From NCBI GenBank assembly GCA_947630785.1, contig CANRIW010000012.1, forward strand, positions 1 through 49,732: a stretch of 49,732 nucleotides of DNA, read 5' to 3'. A model generated the notes under the pieces. That model was not told where the DNA came from. It did not search any database and saw only the letters and a program-made list of their open reading frames with translations. Shown piece by piece: positions 42,808 through 49,732 of the stretch (its first letter is position 1; each line of letters begins with the position of its first letter). Origin of the DNA: an uncultured Oscillospiraceae bacterium. GTDB taxonomy: Bacteria > Bacillota > Clostridia > Oscillospirales > Oscillospiraceae. Position numbers and translations under genes: made by a program.

Positions 42808-44814
42808 ATGATCATCAGGAACATCCGGCTGACAGCGCTGCTGCTGGCCCTGCTGCTGGCGGTGGGCTGCGCGGGCCCCGCCGCCGCCACCTCCACCGGG
42901 CCCCGGCCCGCAGAGACATCCCGGCCCTCTGAGGCCGCTCAGACCCCCGCGGCGGCCCCGGAAACGCCCGCGGCCGTTTCCCCGACTCCCGCGCCGGCGC
43001 CGGAGGCACCCTCCGCCGCGCCCAAGGCCGCCGGAGGCGCTCTCCGGGTGTCGGGCACGAGGCTGGTAGACGCCGCCGGCAATGCCGTCCAGCTCCGGGG
43101 GGTCAGCACCCACGGGCTGGCCTGGTTCCCCCAGTACGTGAACCAGGAGTGCTTCAATGACCTGCGGAGCTGGGGAGCCAATGTGGTGCGGCTGGCCATG
43201 TACACCGCCGAGTATGGCGGCTACTGTACCGGCGGGAATCAGAAAGAGCTGAAGGAGCTCATCCGCAAAGGAGTGCAGTACGCCTCCAACGCGGGGATGT
43301 ACGCCATCGTGGACTGGCACATCCTGTCCGACAGCGACCCCAACACCTATATCAGCCAGGCCAAAGCGTTTTTCCAGGAGATGTCCGCCGAGTTCGCCAA
43401 GCGGGACAACGTGCTCTATGAGATCTGCAACGAGCCCAACGGCGGCACCACCTGGGCCCAGATCAAATCTTACGCCCAGCAGATCATCCCGGTGATCCGG
43501 GCCAACGACCCCGACGCGGTAATCATCGTGGGCACCCCCAACTGGTCCCAGCGGGTGAACGAGGCCGCCGCCGACCCCATCACCGGGTACGACAACATCA
43601 TGTACACCCTCCACTTCTACGCCGCCACCCACGGCGCCAACATCCGGCAGCTGATGATCAACGCCCTGAAGGCCGGCCTGCCCGTGTTCGTGACCGAGTA
43701 CGGCATCTGCTCCGCTGACGGGAACGGGGGCATCGACGAGGCCCAGGCCAACCAGTGGATCAGCGCCCTGGACCAGTACGGGGTCAGCTACGTGGCCTGG
43801 AACCTGTCCAACAAGGATGAGACCTCCGCCATCCTCAAGACCTCCTGTTCCAAGACCGGCGGCTTCACCGCAAATGACCTCAGCCCCTCCGGCCAGTGGC
43901 TCTACAGGATGCTTACCAGCAAGGCCGGCCCCTATGAGGAGCCCGGCGTGGCCGGGTTCAGGGACGTGAAGGCCAAAGACTGGTTCGCCCCCGCCGTGGA
44001 ATACGTGACGGAGCGAGGCCTGATGAATGGCAGGAGCAGCACCGTCTTTGCCCCGAATGCCGATATCACCCGGGCAGAATTCGCCCAGCTGCTCTACAAC
44101 ATGGAGGGCAGGCCTTCCGGCGGGAGCGCCGCCTTTGCCGACGTTCCCAAAAGTGAATGGTACTATGACGCGGTAGCCTGGGCGTCGTCACACGATATCG
44201 TGACCGGCCGGAGCAGCGCCGCGTTCGATCCCGATACCAGCATCGCCCGGCAGGAGATGGCGCTGATGCTGTACCGCTATGCCAAATATAAGGAGCTCGA
44301 CGTCGGTGCCGGCGGCAGCCTGTCCGCTTTCAAGGACGCGGGCATGGTGGCAGACTGGGCCTTGGACGCGGTCAGCTGGGCCGTCGGCTCCAAGGTGATC
44401 AACGGCGTGTCCTCCGATACGCTGAGCCCAACGGGCACCGCTACCCGGGCCCAGGCCGCCACCATGCTCCAAAACTTCTGTACCAGGATCGGCGCCGGCG
44501 GCGCCCCCTCCGGCGGCGGGATCACAGTGTCTGTCTCCGAGGTGAACAGTTGGGATCAAAACGGCGCTGTCTTCCGGCAGTACAACGTGACGGTGACCAA
44601 CAACTCCGACTCCCCCTGTGACAGCTGGGCGGTGGACCTGAAGTTCGACGGACCCATCACCCTTTCCAACGGCTGGAACGGGACCTGCACTGTGAATGGC
44701 TCCGCCCTGCACATCGCCTCCGTGGACTACAACGGGGCGCTGGAGCCGGGAGCCTCCACCGATGTGGGGTTCATCGTCTCCGGCGGCGCGTATATCCAAT
44801 CGTTCGCAGCGTGA
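42808..44814 (+). CDS. GH5 endoglucanase with SLH domains and C-terminal binding module
   Basis: 668 residues. The signal peptide has a lipobox (AVGC, Cys21). A Pro/Ala/Thr linker (25-75) leads to a GH5 catalytic domain (about 78-370), with acid/base Glu209 in EICNEP and nucleophile Glu297 in VTEYGI. Three SLH repeats follow (about 383-432, 443-492, 506-556). The C-terminal module (572-668) has VTVTNNSDSPCDSWAVDLKF and resembles CBM2/cellulose-binding folds. It probably acts on beta-glucans at the cell surface. GAGGA precedes ATG 42808. Confidence 0.92.
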   Translation: MIIRNIRLTALLLALLLAVGCAGPAAATSTGPRPAETSRPSEAAQTPAAAPETPAAVSPTPAPAPEAPSAAPKAAGGALRVSGTRLVDAAGNAVQLRGVSTHGLAWFPQYVNQECFNDLRSWGANVVRLAMYTAEYGGYCTGGNQKELKELIRKGVQYASNAGMYAIVDWHILSDSDPNTYISQAKAFFQEMSAEFAKRDNVLYEICNEPNGGTTWAQIKSYAQQIIPVIRANDPDAVIIVGTPNWSQRVNEAAADPITGYDNIMYTLHFYAATHGANIRQLMINALKAGLPVFVTEYGICSADGNGGIDEAQANQWISALDQYGVSYVAWNLSNKDETSAILKTSCSKTGGFTANDLSPSGQWLYRMLTSKAGPYEEPGVAGFRDVKAKDWFAPAVEYVTERGLMNGRSSTVFAPNADITRAEFAQLLYNMEGRPSGGSAAFADVPKSEWYYDAVAWASSHDIVTGRSSAAFDPDTSIARQEMALMLYRYAKYKELDVGAGGSLSAFKDAGMVADWALDAVSWAVGSKVINGVSSDTLSPTGTATRAQAATMLQNFCTRIGAGGAPSGGGITVSVSEVNSWDQNGAVFRQYNVTVTNNSDSPCDSWAVDLKFDGPITLSNGWNGTCTVNGSALHIASVDYNGALEPGASTDVGFIVSGGAYIQSFAA

Positions 44815-44816
44815 AA

Positions 44817-44844
44817 AGTCCCCCGGCCGTCTGGCCGGGGGACT
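44817..44844. terminator. Hairpin between the convergent GH5 and M15 genes
   Basis: A perfect 12-bp stem (44817-44828 with 44833-44844, loop GTCT). No T-run to the right; on the reverse strand it is followed by TTTTC. Very stable, so likely a terminator for both. Confidence 0.75.
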
Positions 44845-44866
44845 CGCTGTTTCGCGGGCAGGCCGC

Positions 44867-46435
44867 TCAGCCCGGGGCGGTGCTGAAGCACTCCTGGATC
44901 AGGTAGCGCCCGTCGCTGGGGCGGCTCTGGGTGGCCCGGTTGGCGGCGTTGTGGTTGAAGTGCCACCACTCCGACGGCAGGGGGCTCAGGCCCGAATCGG
45001 TGAAGTATTTCCGCAGGGCAATGGCCGGGGCATTCATCGTGGGGCTGAGCTGGGAACTGCTGGGGGACAGGGTGGAGGCGGACGCCATACTCAGCTCATG
45101 TATAGGAGTGGGCATCTCATAGTCCTGGCACTCCAGCACCCGGATGTGGGGATAACCACAGGTGGACGTCTTCTCCGCCCGGAGGGCCTTCACCATGCTC
45201 ACGTCCAGGGCATAGCCCCGCTGATGGTTGGATACCCCGACGGCGATGAACCAGTCCATGCTCCAGGGCGGGGTGGAGATGCCCGCCTTCACCTCCGGAT
45301 CGGTCTTCGCCAGGGCGGTCAGGGCCTTCACCACCGCCGTCTGCGCGGTCATGGGACGGAAGGTCTGGTAGATCACCAGGCAGTTCCCCTGCGCCAGGGC
45401 CCGGTGCTGGGCGGCGCAGATGTCCCTCGCCGCCCGGTACAGGATGGGCATGACGAACTCCTCCCGGCCCAGCCGGGGATTGTACGCCCTGCTCTGGTAG
45501 AGGGCCTGCCCGGTGATGCCGGGGATATCCTTCCCGCAGCTGACGAACAGAGAGCTGTACGCGTTGGCGTCGTCATAGATCATGGAGGGGATCACGTCGG
45601 GCAGATTGATCATGCAGTACCGGTGCTCCACCCATCCGGTGAGGACCCGGCCTCCCTTGGGATAGCGCACGTACCACCAATCCCCCTTCTCCCGGAGGAT
45701 GGTGAAGCCCTCCCCCGGAGCGATGACCGCGCTGGCCCCGGCGAAGGGGTCCGGCGCAGACGTGGCGGCGGGAACTGTCGGGGAGGCGGCAGAGAGGGCG
45801 GCGGCGTGTGGAATGGCGGCCGCCTCAGTTTCTCCCTCGGAGGGCCCCGCCGGGGCCTCGCTGACCGGCGGCGCCTCAGTGGGCTCGGAGGTGGGCTCCG
45901 CCGTCTCCTCGGCAGGCTCCGTTGTGGGCTCTGCCGTGGGCCCCGTCGGCCCTTCAGTCGGCTCCGATGTCGGCTCTGCTGTGGGTTCCGATGTGGGCTC
46001 GGCGGTCGGCTCGGCGGTCGGCTCAGGAGTCGGTTCGGGGGTGGGTTCCGGGGTGGGCTGGGGCATATCCGGCGGATACTGGGAAAACAGCCCCAGCTGT
46101 ACCGACGCGTACCCGGACGCCCCGGCGATGGGCAGCTCCAGCCCGTTTATCAGGGCGGGGATCTCCACATCGAGGGCATAGGCGGAATCATATTCCGCCG
46201 GACCGGCGGGCTCCGGAGAGGGCGAGGGTGACTCGCTCGTCTCCGGGGTGGGGGACGGAGTGGGCTCGGGAGTGGGTCCAGCAGTGGCCGAAGGCGTCGG
46301 AGCGGGAGTGGCCGTCCCGCCGGGCGCAGGGGCCGGGGACGGGCTCTCCGCGGTCTCCGCCGGACCGCAGCCCCCCAGCAGGGCAAGGATCAGGGCGGCG
46401 GCCAGCAGGGCCCCCGCAGCGCGCTTTCTTCTCAT
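44867..46435 (-). CDS. M15 D,D-carboxypeptidase/dipeptidase lipoprotein with SH3b domain
   Basis: 522 residues. Lipobox LGGC (Cys23). Two Pro/Thr/Glu/Ser-rich linkers, the second made of PEPT/AEPT/SEPT tetrapeptides (about 127-190). An SH3b domain (about 232-278) and an M15 peptidase domain (about 330-500) follow. Zinc ligands His404 and Asp411 are in SNHQRGYALD, and catalytic Glu489 and ligand His492 in EWWHFNH, with Arg360 in TFRP as in VanX/VanY. It should cleave D-Ala-containing peptides of the wall. Last gene of the nadE operon, 19 nt after the second transporter gene. Confidence 0.9.
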   Translation of the reverse strand: MRRKRAAGALLAAALILALLGGCGPAETAESPSPAPAPGGTATPAPTPSATAGPTPEPTPSPTPETSESPSPSPEPAGPAEYDSAYALDVEIPALINGLELPIAGASGYASVQLGLFSQYPPDMPQPTPEPTPEPTPEPTAEPTAEPTSEPTAEPTSEPTEGPTGPTAEPTTEPAEETAEPTSEPTEAPPVSEAPAGPSEGETEAAAIPHAAALSAASPTVPAATSAPDPFAGASAVIAPGEGFTILREKGDWWYVRYPKGGRVLTGWVEHRYCMINLPDVIPSMIYDDANAYSSLFVSCGKDIPGITGQALYQSRAYNPRLGREEFVMPILYRAARDICAAQHRALAQGNCLVIYQTFRPMTAQTAVVKALTALAKTDPEVKAGISTPPWSMDWFIAVGVSNHQRGYALDVSMVKALRAEKTSTCGYPHIRVLECQDYEMPTPIHELSMASASTLSPSSSQLSPTMNAPAIALRKYFTDSGLSPLPSEWWHFNHNAANRATQSRPSDGRYLIQECFSTAPG

Positions 46436-46454
46436 GGCGCTCTCTCCTCTCGAC

Positions 46455-47042
46455 TCACATCTGGAACACGACGCCCGCCAGGGCCGCCAGCCCGATAAAG
46501 CAGATCGGGTGCAGCTTTTTCAGGGGCGTGAATTTCACCAGCACGAAAATGGCCGCCGCCAGGAGGATGGCGGGCCAGTAGAACGTCTCCACCACCGGCA
46601 CGGCCTGTCCCGGCGCGATCTCATGGGCGGTCTCGTGGAACAGGAGGGCGATCTTCGCCACCTGGAGCAGGGACGCGGTGATCAGCGCCACCGACGCCGC
46701 CCGCAGGCCGTAGAACACGGCGTCCACCGCTCTGGATTGGCGGAACTTCTGCAAAAAACCGGCGATGATGAGGATGATGACGATGGAGGGGAGGATCAGC
46801 CCCAGGGTGGCCACGATGCCGCCCGGCACCCCGGCGGAGGTGAAGCCCACGTAGGTGGCCATGTTCACCCCCATGGGGCCGGGGGTGGACTCGGAGATGG
46901 CGATCATGTCGGCCAGCTGGCCCGAGGTGAACCAGCCGGTGCGCTCCCCCAGGTCGGTGAGGAAGGGGATGGTGGCCAGGCCGCCCCCCACCGAGAACAG
47001 GCCCACCTTGCAGAACTCGAAAAACAGGCGCAGGTAGATCAC
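46455..47042 (-). CDS. Chromate transporter family protein, half 2
   Basis: 195 residues from a GTG at 47042. A single CHR domain with about six membrane helices, opening with FCKVGLFSVGGGLATIPFL and the conserved STPGPMGVNMATYVG. Short CHR proteins come as adjacent pairs that form one transporter. The start overlaps the partner gene by 4 nt (GTGA). True substrate in this organism (chromate, sulfate or other anion) is not established. Confidence 0.9.
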   Translation of the reverse strand: MIYLRLFFEFCKVGLFSVGGGLATIPFLTDLGERTGWFTSGQLADMIAISESTPGPMGVNMATYVGFTSAGVPGGIVATLGLILPSIVIILIIAGFLQKFRQSRAVDAVFYGLRAASVALITASLLQVAKIALLFHETAHEIAPGQAVPVVETFYWPAILLAAAIFVLVKFTPLKKLHPICFIGLAALAGVVFQM

Positions 47043-47617
47043 TTTTTCCCGCCCCCTTTCACCGTGCGGACCACAAGGCCCGCCACGCCGGCGCAGATCA
47101 CCAGAAACACCGGGGAGGTCAGCCACTTCAGCGCCGCCGGCGGGGCGAGGAAGGTCCCCCAGGCCGCCAGGGCCAGCACCAGGATGTAGATGATTCGGGT
47201 GGGCCAGTCGATGACGGCGTTTTTGATCAGCTTGATGACGCTGGTCAAAATCAGGGCCACCACCCCGGCCCGGACGCCGTTGAAGGCGTGGATGACCCAG
47301 GGGATGTCCATGAAGTTGCTGAGGAAGGCGGCGATGACGAGGATGATGGCGATGGACGGGGACACCACCCCCAGGGTGGCGCAGACCCCGCCGGGGATGC
47401 CCGCTTTGCTCCGGCCCACGAAGGTGGCGGTGTTCACCGCGATGATGCCGGGGGTGCACTGGCCCACGGCGTAGTAGTCGGCCAGCTGCTCCTCGGTGGC
47501 CCACCCCTTGTTCTCCACCAGTTCCCGCTGGAGGATGGGCAGCATGGCGTAGCCGCCGCCGAAGGTACACACCCCCACCTTGGCAAAGGTGAGATACAGG
47601 TCCGCCAGGATATTCAC
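47039..47617 (-). CDS. Chromate transporter family protein, half 1
   Basis: 192 residues from a GTG at 47617. CHR domain with FAKVGVCTFGGGYAMLPILQREL and QCTPGIIAVNTATFVG, the signature repeated in its partner. It pairs with the downstream half in opposite or complementary membrane topology. GTG with GGAT nearby; it overlaps the nadE stop by 4 nt, so translation is coupled to NAD synthetase. Confidence 0.9.
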   Translation of the reverse strand: MNILADLYLTFAKVGVCTFGGGYAMLPILQRELVENKGWATEEQLADYYAVGQCTPGIIAVNTATFVGRSKAGIPGGVCATLGVVSPSIAIILVIAAFLSNFMDIPWVIHAFNGVRAGVVALILTSVIKLIKNAVIDWPTRIIYILVLALAAWGTFLAPPAALKWLTSPVFLVICAGVAGLVVRTVKGGGKK

Positions 47618-49530
47618 GTCAGATCCTCCAGTTCGTTGAGCCACAGGGCGGAGACGGCGTCTGACGGCATCCGCCAGTCGCCCCGGGGGGACAGGGTGAC
47701 GGTGCCCACCTTGGGGCCGTCGGGCAGGCAGGAGCGCTTGAACTGCTGGCTGAAGAACCGGCGGTAGAAGTTTTTCAGCCACTTCAAAATGGTCTCCCGG
47801 TCATACTGCCCGCCCAAAGCGTATTGGGCCAGCCGGAACACCTTCCGGGGCGGGAAGCCCCAGCGGACGGCGTAGTACAGGAAGAAGTCGTGGAGCTCGT
47901 AGGGGCCCACCAGGTCCTCGGTCTTCTGGGCGATCTCCCCGTTCTCAGGGGGCAGCAGCTCCGGGGACACGGGGGTGTCCAGGATGTCCCGCAGCACGGC
48001 GGCCAGCCGGGGGGAGCGCGCCTCCGCTTCGTCGGCGGCGTAGGCCACCAGATGGCGCACCAGTGTTTTCGGAATGGAGGCGTTGACGGCGTACATGGAC
48101 ATATGGTCGCCGTTGTAGGTAGCCCAACCCAGGGCCAGCTCGGACAGGTCGCCGGTGCCCACCACCAGACCATTGGTCTTGTTGGCGATGTCCATGAGGA
48201 CCTGGGTGCGCTCCCTGGCCTGGCCGTTCTCAAAGGTCACGCTGTGGTCGTCCATGGACTGGCCGATGTCCCGGAAGTGGACGGTGACGGCCTCGCCGAT
48301 GTCCACCACCCTCAGGGTCGCCCCCAGCTCCTCCGCCAGCGCCTCGGCGTTGGATCTGGTGCGGCCGGTGGTGCCGAAGCAGGGCATGGTGACCGCCAGG
48401 AAGCCCTTCCGGTCCAGGCCCAGGGCATCGAAGGCCGCGGCGGTGATGAGGATGGCCAGGGTGGAGTCCAGCCCGCCGGACAGGCCGATGACGGCGGTGG
48501 AGGCGTTGACGTGCTTCAGCCGCTTTTTCAGCCCCGCCGCCGCGATGTTGAAGATCTCCCGGCAGCGCTCCGCCCGGTCGCCGTGGTCGGCGGGGACGAA
48601 GGGGTTGGGGGCCACGGGCCGGGTGAGGACGGTCTCCGCCGCCTCCAGGGAGAACTCATTTCGGCTGTACCCGTCCCATGACCCTCCGGTGAAGGTAGTG
48701 TTGCGCCGCCGCTCAAAGAGAAGGCGCCCCACGTCGATCTCGGTGGAGGTGAAGCCCGTCCCGAAACGGTCCTCCGCCAGGATGGTCCCGTTCTCCGCGA
48801 TGAGGTCGTGCCCCGCGAACACCATGTCGGTGGAGGACTCCCCGTCCCCGGCATCGGCATAGACATAGGCGCACAGCAGCCGGGCCGACTGGCCGGACAC
48901 CAGCTGCCGGCGGTACTCCGCCTTGCCCACCACCTCGTCGGAGGCGGAAAGGTTCAGGATCAGCGTCGCCCCCGCCTTGGCCAGGGCGGTGGAGGGGGGC
49001 TCGGGGGCCCACAGGTCCTCGCAGATCTCCACCCCCACGGTCAGCCCCGGAAGGGAGGCGCAGTCAAAGAGGCTCCGGCTGTCGATCACCGTGGACTGGC
49101 CCGCCAGCTCCACATAGACGTTCGCGCCCGCGCCGGAGGTGAACCACCGCTGCTCGTAGAACTCGCTGTAATTGGGCAGCCAGGTCTTGGGCACCAGGCC
49201 CAGCAGCTTCCCTCTGTGGATGACGGCAGCGCAGTTGTAGAGCTCTCCGCCGGCCCGGGCCGGCAGGCCCAGGGCCACCAGGATGTCCACGTCCGCGGTG
49301 CGCTCCAGAACGGTCTTCAGCGCCCGCTCCGCCCCGTCCAGCAGAGTGTCCTGCAAGAACAGGTCGCCGCAGGTGTAGCCCGTCAGGCACAGTTCGGGCA
49401 GGCACAGCACCTTGACGCCGTAAAACTCCGCCTTGCGGATGAGCATGACGCAGCTCGCCGCGTTGAAGTCGCAGTCGGCCACTTTGATCTCCGGCGTGCC
49501 GGCGGCCACCTTGATAAATCCGTCTCTCAT
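47614..49530 (-). CDS. nadE: Glutamine-dependent NAD+ synthetase
   Basis: 638 residues, the long form. The N-terminal nitrilase-type glutaminase domain (about 1-290) has the catalytic triad region: Glu in LCLPELCLTGY, Lys in PKTWLPNY, Cys in GVEICEDLW. The C-terminal ammonia-dependent synthetase (about 315-638) has the ATP loop GLSGGLDSTLA. It amidates deamido-NAD using glutamine. ATG 49530 has GGAGG 9 nt upstream. First gene of the operon nadE-CHR-CHR-M15. Confidence 0.95.
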   Translation of the reverse strand: MRDGFIKVAAGTPEIKVADCDFNAASCVMLIRKAEFYGVKVLCLPELCLTGYTCGDLFLQDTLLDGAERALKTVLERTADVDILVALGLPARAGGELYNCAAVIHRGKLLGLVPKTWLPNYSEFYEQRWFTSGAGANVYVELAGQSTVIDSRSLFDCASLPGLTVGVEICEDLWAPEPPSTALAKAGATLILNLSASDEVVGKAEYRRQLVSGQSARLLCAYVYADAGDGESSTDMVFAGHDLIAENGTILAEDRFGTGFTSTEIDVGRLLFERRRNTTFTGGSWDGYSRNEFSLEAAETVLTRPVAPNPFVPADHGDRAERCREIFNIAAAGLKKRLKHVNASTAVIGLSGGLDSTLAILITAAAFDALGLDRKGFLAVTMPCFGTTGRTRSNAEALAEELGATLRVVDIGEAVTVHFRDIGQSMDDHSVTFENGQARERTQVLMDIANKTNGLVVGTGDLSELALGWATYNGDHMSMYAVNASIPKTLVRHLVAYAADEAEARSPRLAAVLRDILDTPVSPELLPPENGEIAQKTEDLVGPYELHDFFLYYAVRWGFPPRKVFRLAQYALGGQYDRETILKWLKNFYRRFFSQQFKRSCLPDGPKVGTVTLSPRGDWRMPSDAVSALWLNELEDLT

Positions 49531-49568
49531 TTCAGCAAACCTCCTCATCGGGGGACATATTTCATTTT

Positions 49569-49597
49569 ATCTTACCCCAATTTTCTTCAGATTGCAA
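49569..49597 (-). promoter_or_regulatory. Promoter of the nadE operon
   Basis: On the reverse strand, TTGCAA (49597-49592), a 17-nt spacer and TAAGAT (49574-49569), about 40 nt before the start codon. Confidence 0.7.
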
Positions 49598-49650
49598 CCG
49601 CGCATTCCACGATCGAAAAACTCCCTCTTTCCTTTTGCGGCAAAATGGGG

Positions 49651-49656
49651 TATAAT
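49651..49656 (+). promoter_or_regulatory. Possible rightward -10 box
   Basis: TATAAT on the forward strand with no convincing -35. It would start a transcript running off the right edge, or into the hairpin at 49715. Confidence 0.35.
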
Positions 49657-49707
49657 GGACCTGTTGACAAACTCCTTTCCCATTTACCCCCTCGTCCGAA
49701 CTTACAG

Positions 49708-49730
49708 AAAAAAAGACGCCCTGCGGCGTC
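49708..49730 (-). terminator. Terminator at the right edge
   Basis: A 6-bp stem (49715-49720 with 49725-49730, GACGCC/GGCGTC). On the reverse strand it is followed by seven T residues (complement of 49708-49714). It serves a leftward gene lying beyond the window. Confidence 0.7.
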
Positions 49731-49732
49731 GT

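Overview
The window looks like chromosome from a high-GC, Gram-positive anaerobe of the class Clostridia, most like the Oscillospiraceae (Flavonifractor, Pseudoflavonifractor, Intestinimonas type). The reasons are the Bacillus-like sigma-A promoters, strong AGGAGG ribosome binding sites, a CIRCE element before groESL, Firmicute-type LexA boxes, a GerMN sporulation-type lipoprotein, SLH domains, QueH in place of QueG, and dispersed palindromic repeats of a kind I associate with this family. The genus assignment is inference. Coding DNA is GC-rich throughout except one clearly AT-rich gene near 39.7-40.8 kb.

Layout. 0-3.5 kb: a divergent EF-G paralogue, then mnmA on the other strand. 3.5-5.9 kb: a small stress-type membrane module (a membrane-anchored MerR regulator, two small membrane proteins, a YbjQ protein and a YhfC-type intramembrane protease) with two identical MerR-like operators. 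6-9.6 kb: comEA, response regulator, histidine kinase and GerMN lipoprotein as an operon. 9.7-13.7 kb: D,D-carboxypeptidase, murC and cca. 14-19.5 kb: padR with a DUF1700/DUF4097 protein, then rpe-recR-malic enzyme, then threonine ammonia-lyase. 19.7-24.7 kb: xpaC-telA-TPM-glycine-rich operon and a Na/Pi cotransporter. 24.7-30.5 kb: NfeD/SPFH pair, an RNA methyltransferase, a lipid kinase and groESL.

30.6-32.6 kb is a patchy region of small genes: an XRE regulator, a divergent 57-residue ORF and a zinc-ribbon/92-residue/mini-sigma cassette. It also holds tRNA-Thr and tRNA-Tyr, a palindromic repeat, and an SOS-type promoter with no gene behind it. 32.6-39.7 kb carries housekeeping and repair genes (two alpha/beta hydrolases, a ThyX-like protein, 3-methyladenine glycosylase, EamA transporter, queH, CBS protein, RlmD-type methyltransferase). 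39.7-42.8 kb is accessory: an AT-rich unknown gene interrupted by one in-frame TGA, a lipobox-bearing barnase, its barstar and an L-asparaginase. 42.8-49.5 kb: a GH5 glucanase with SLH and C-terminal binding domains, then a reverse-strand operon nadE-chromate transporter pair-M15 peptidase.

The most promising candidates for new biology are (i) the membrane-tethered MerR regulator beside an intramembrane protease, both behind the same operator, which suggests regulation by proteolytic release; (ii) the AT-rich gene with a single in-frame stop beside a barnase/barstar pair; and (iii) the SOS promoter whose ribosome binding site runs straight into a repeat element.
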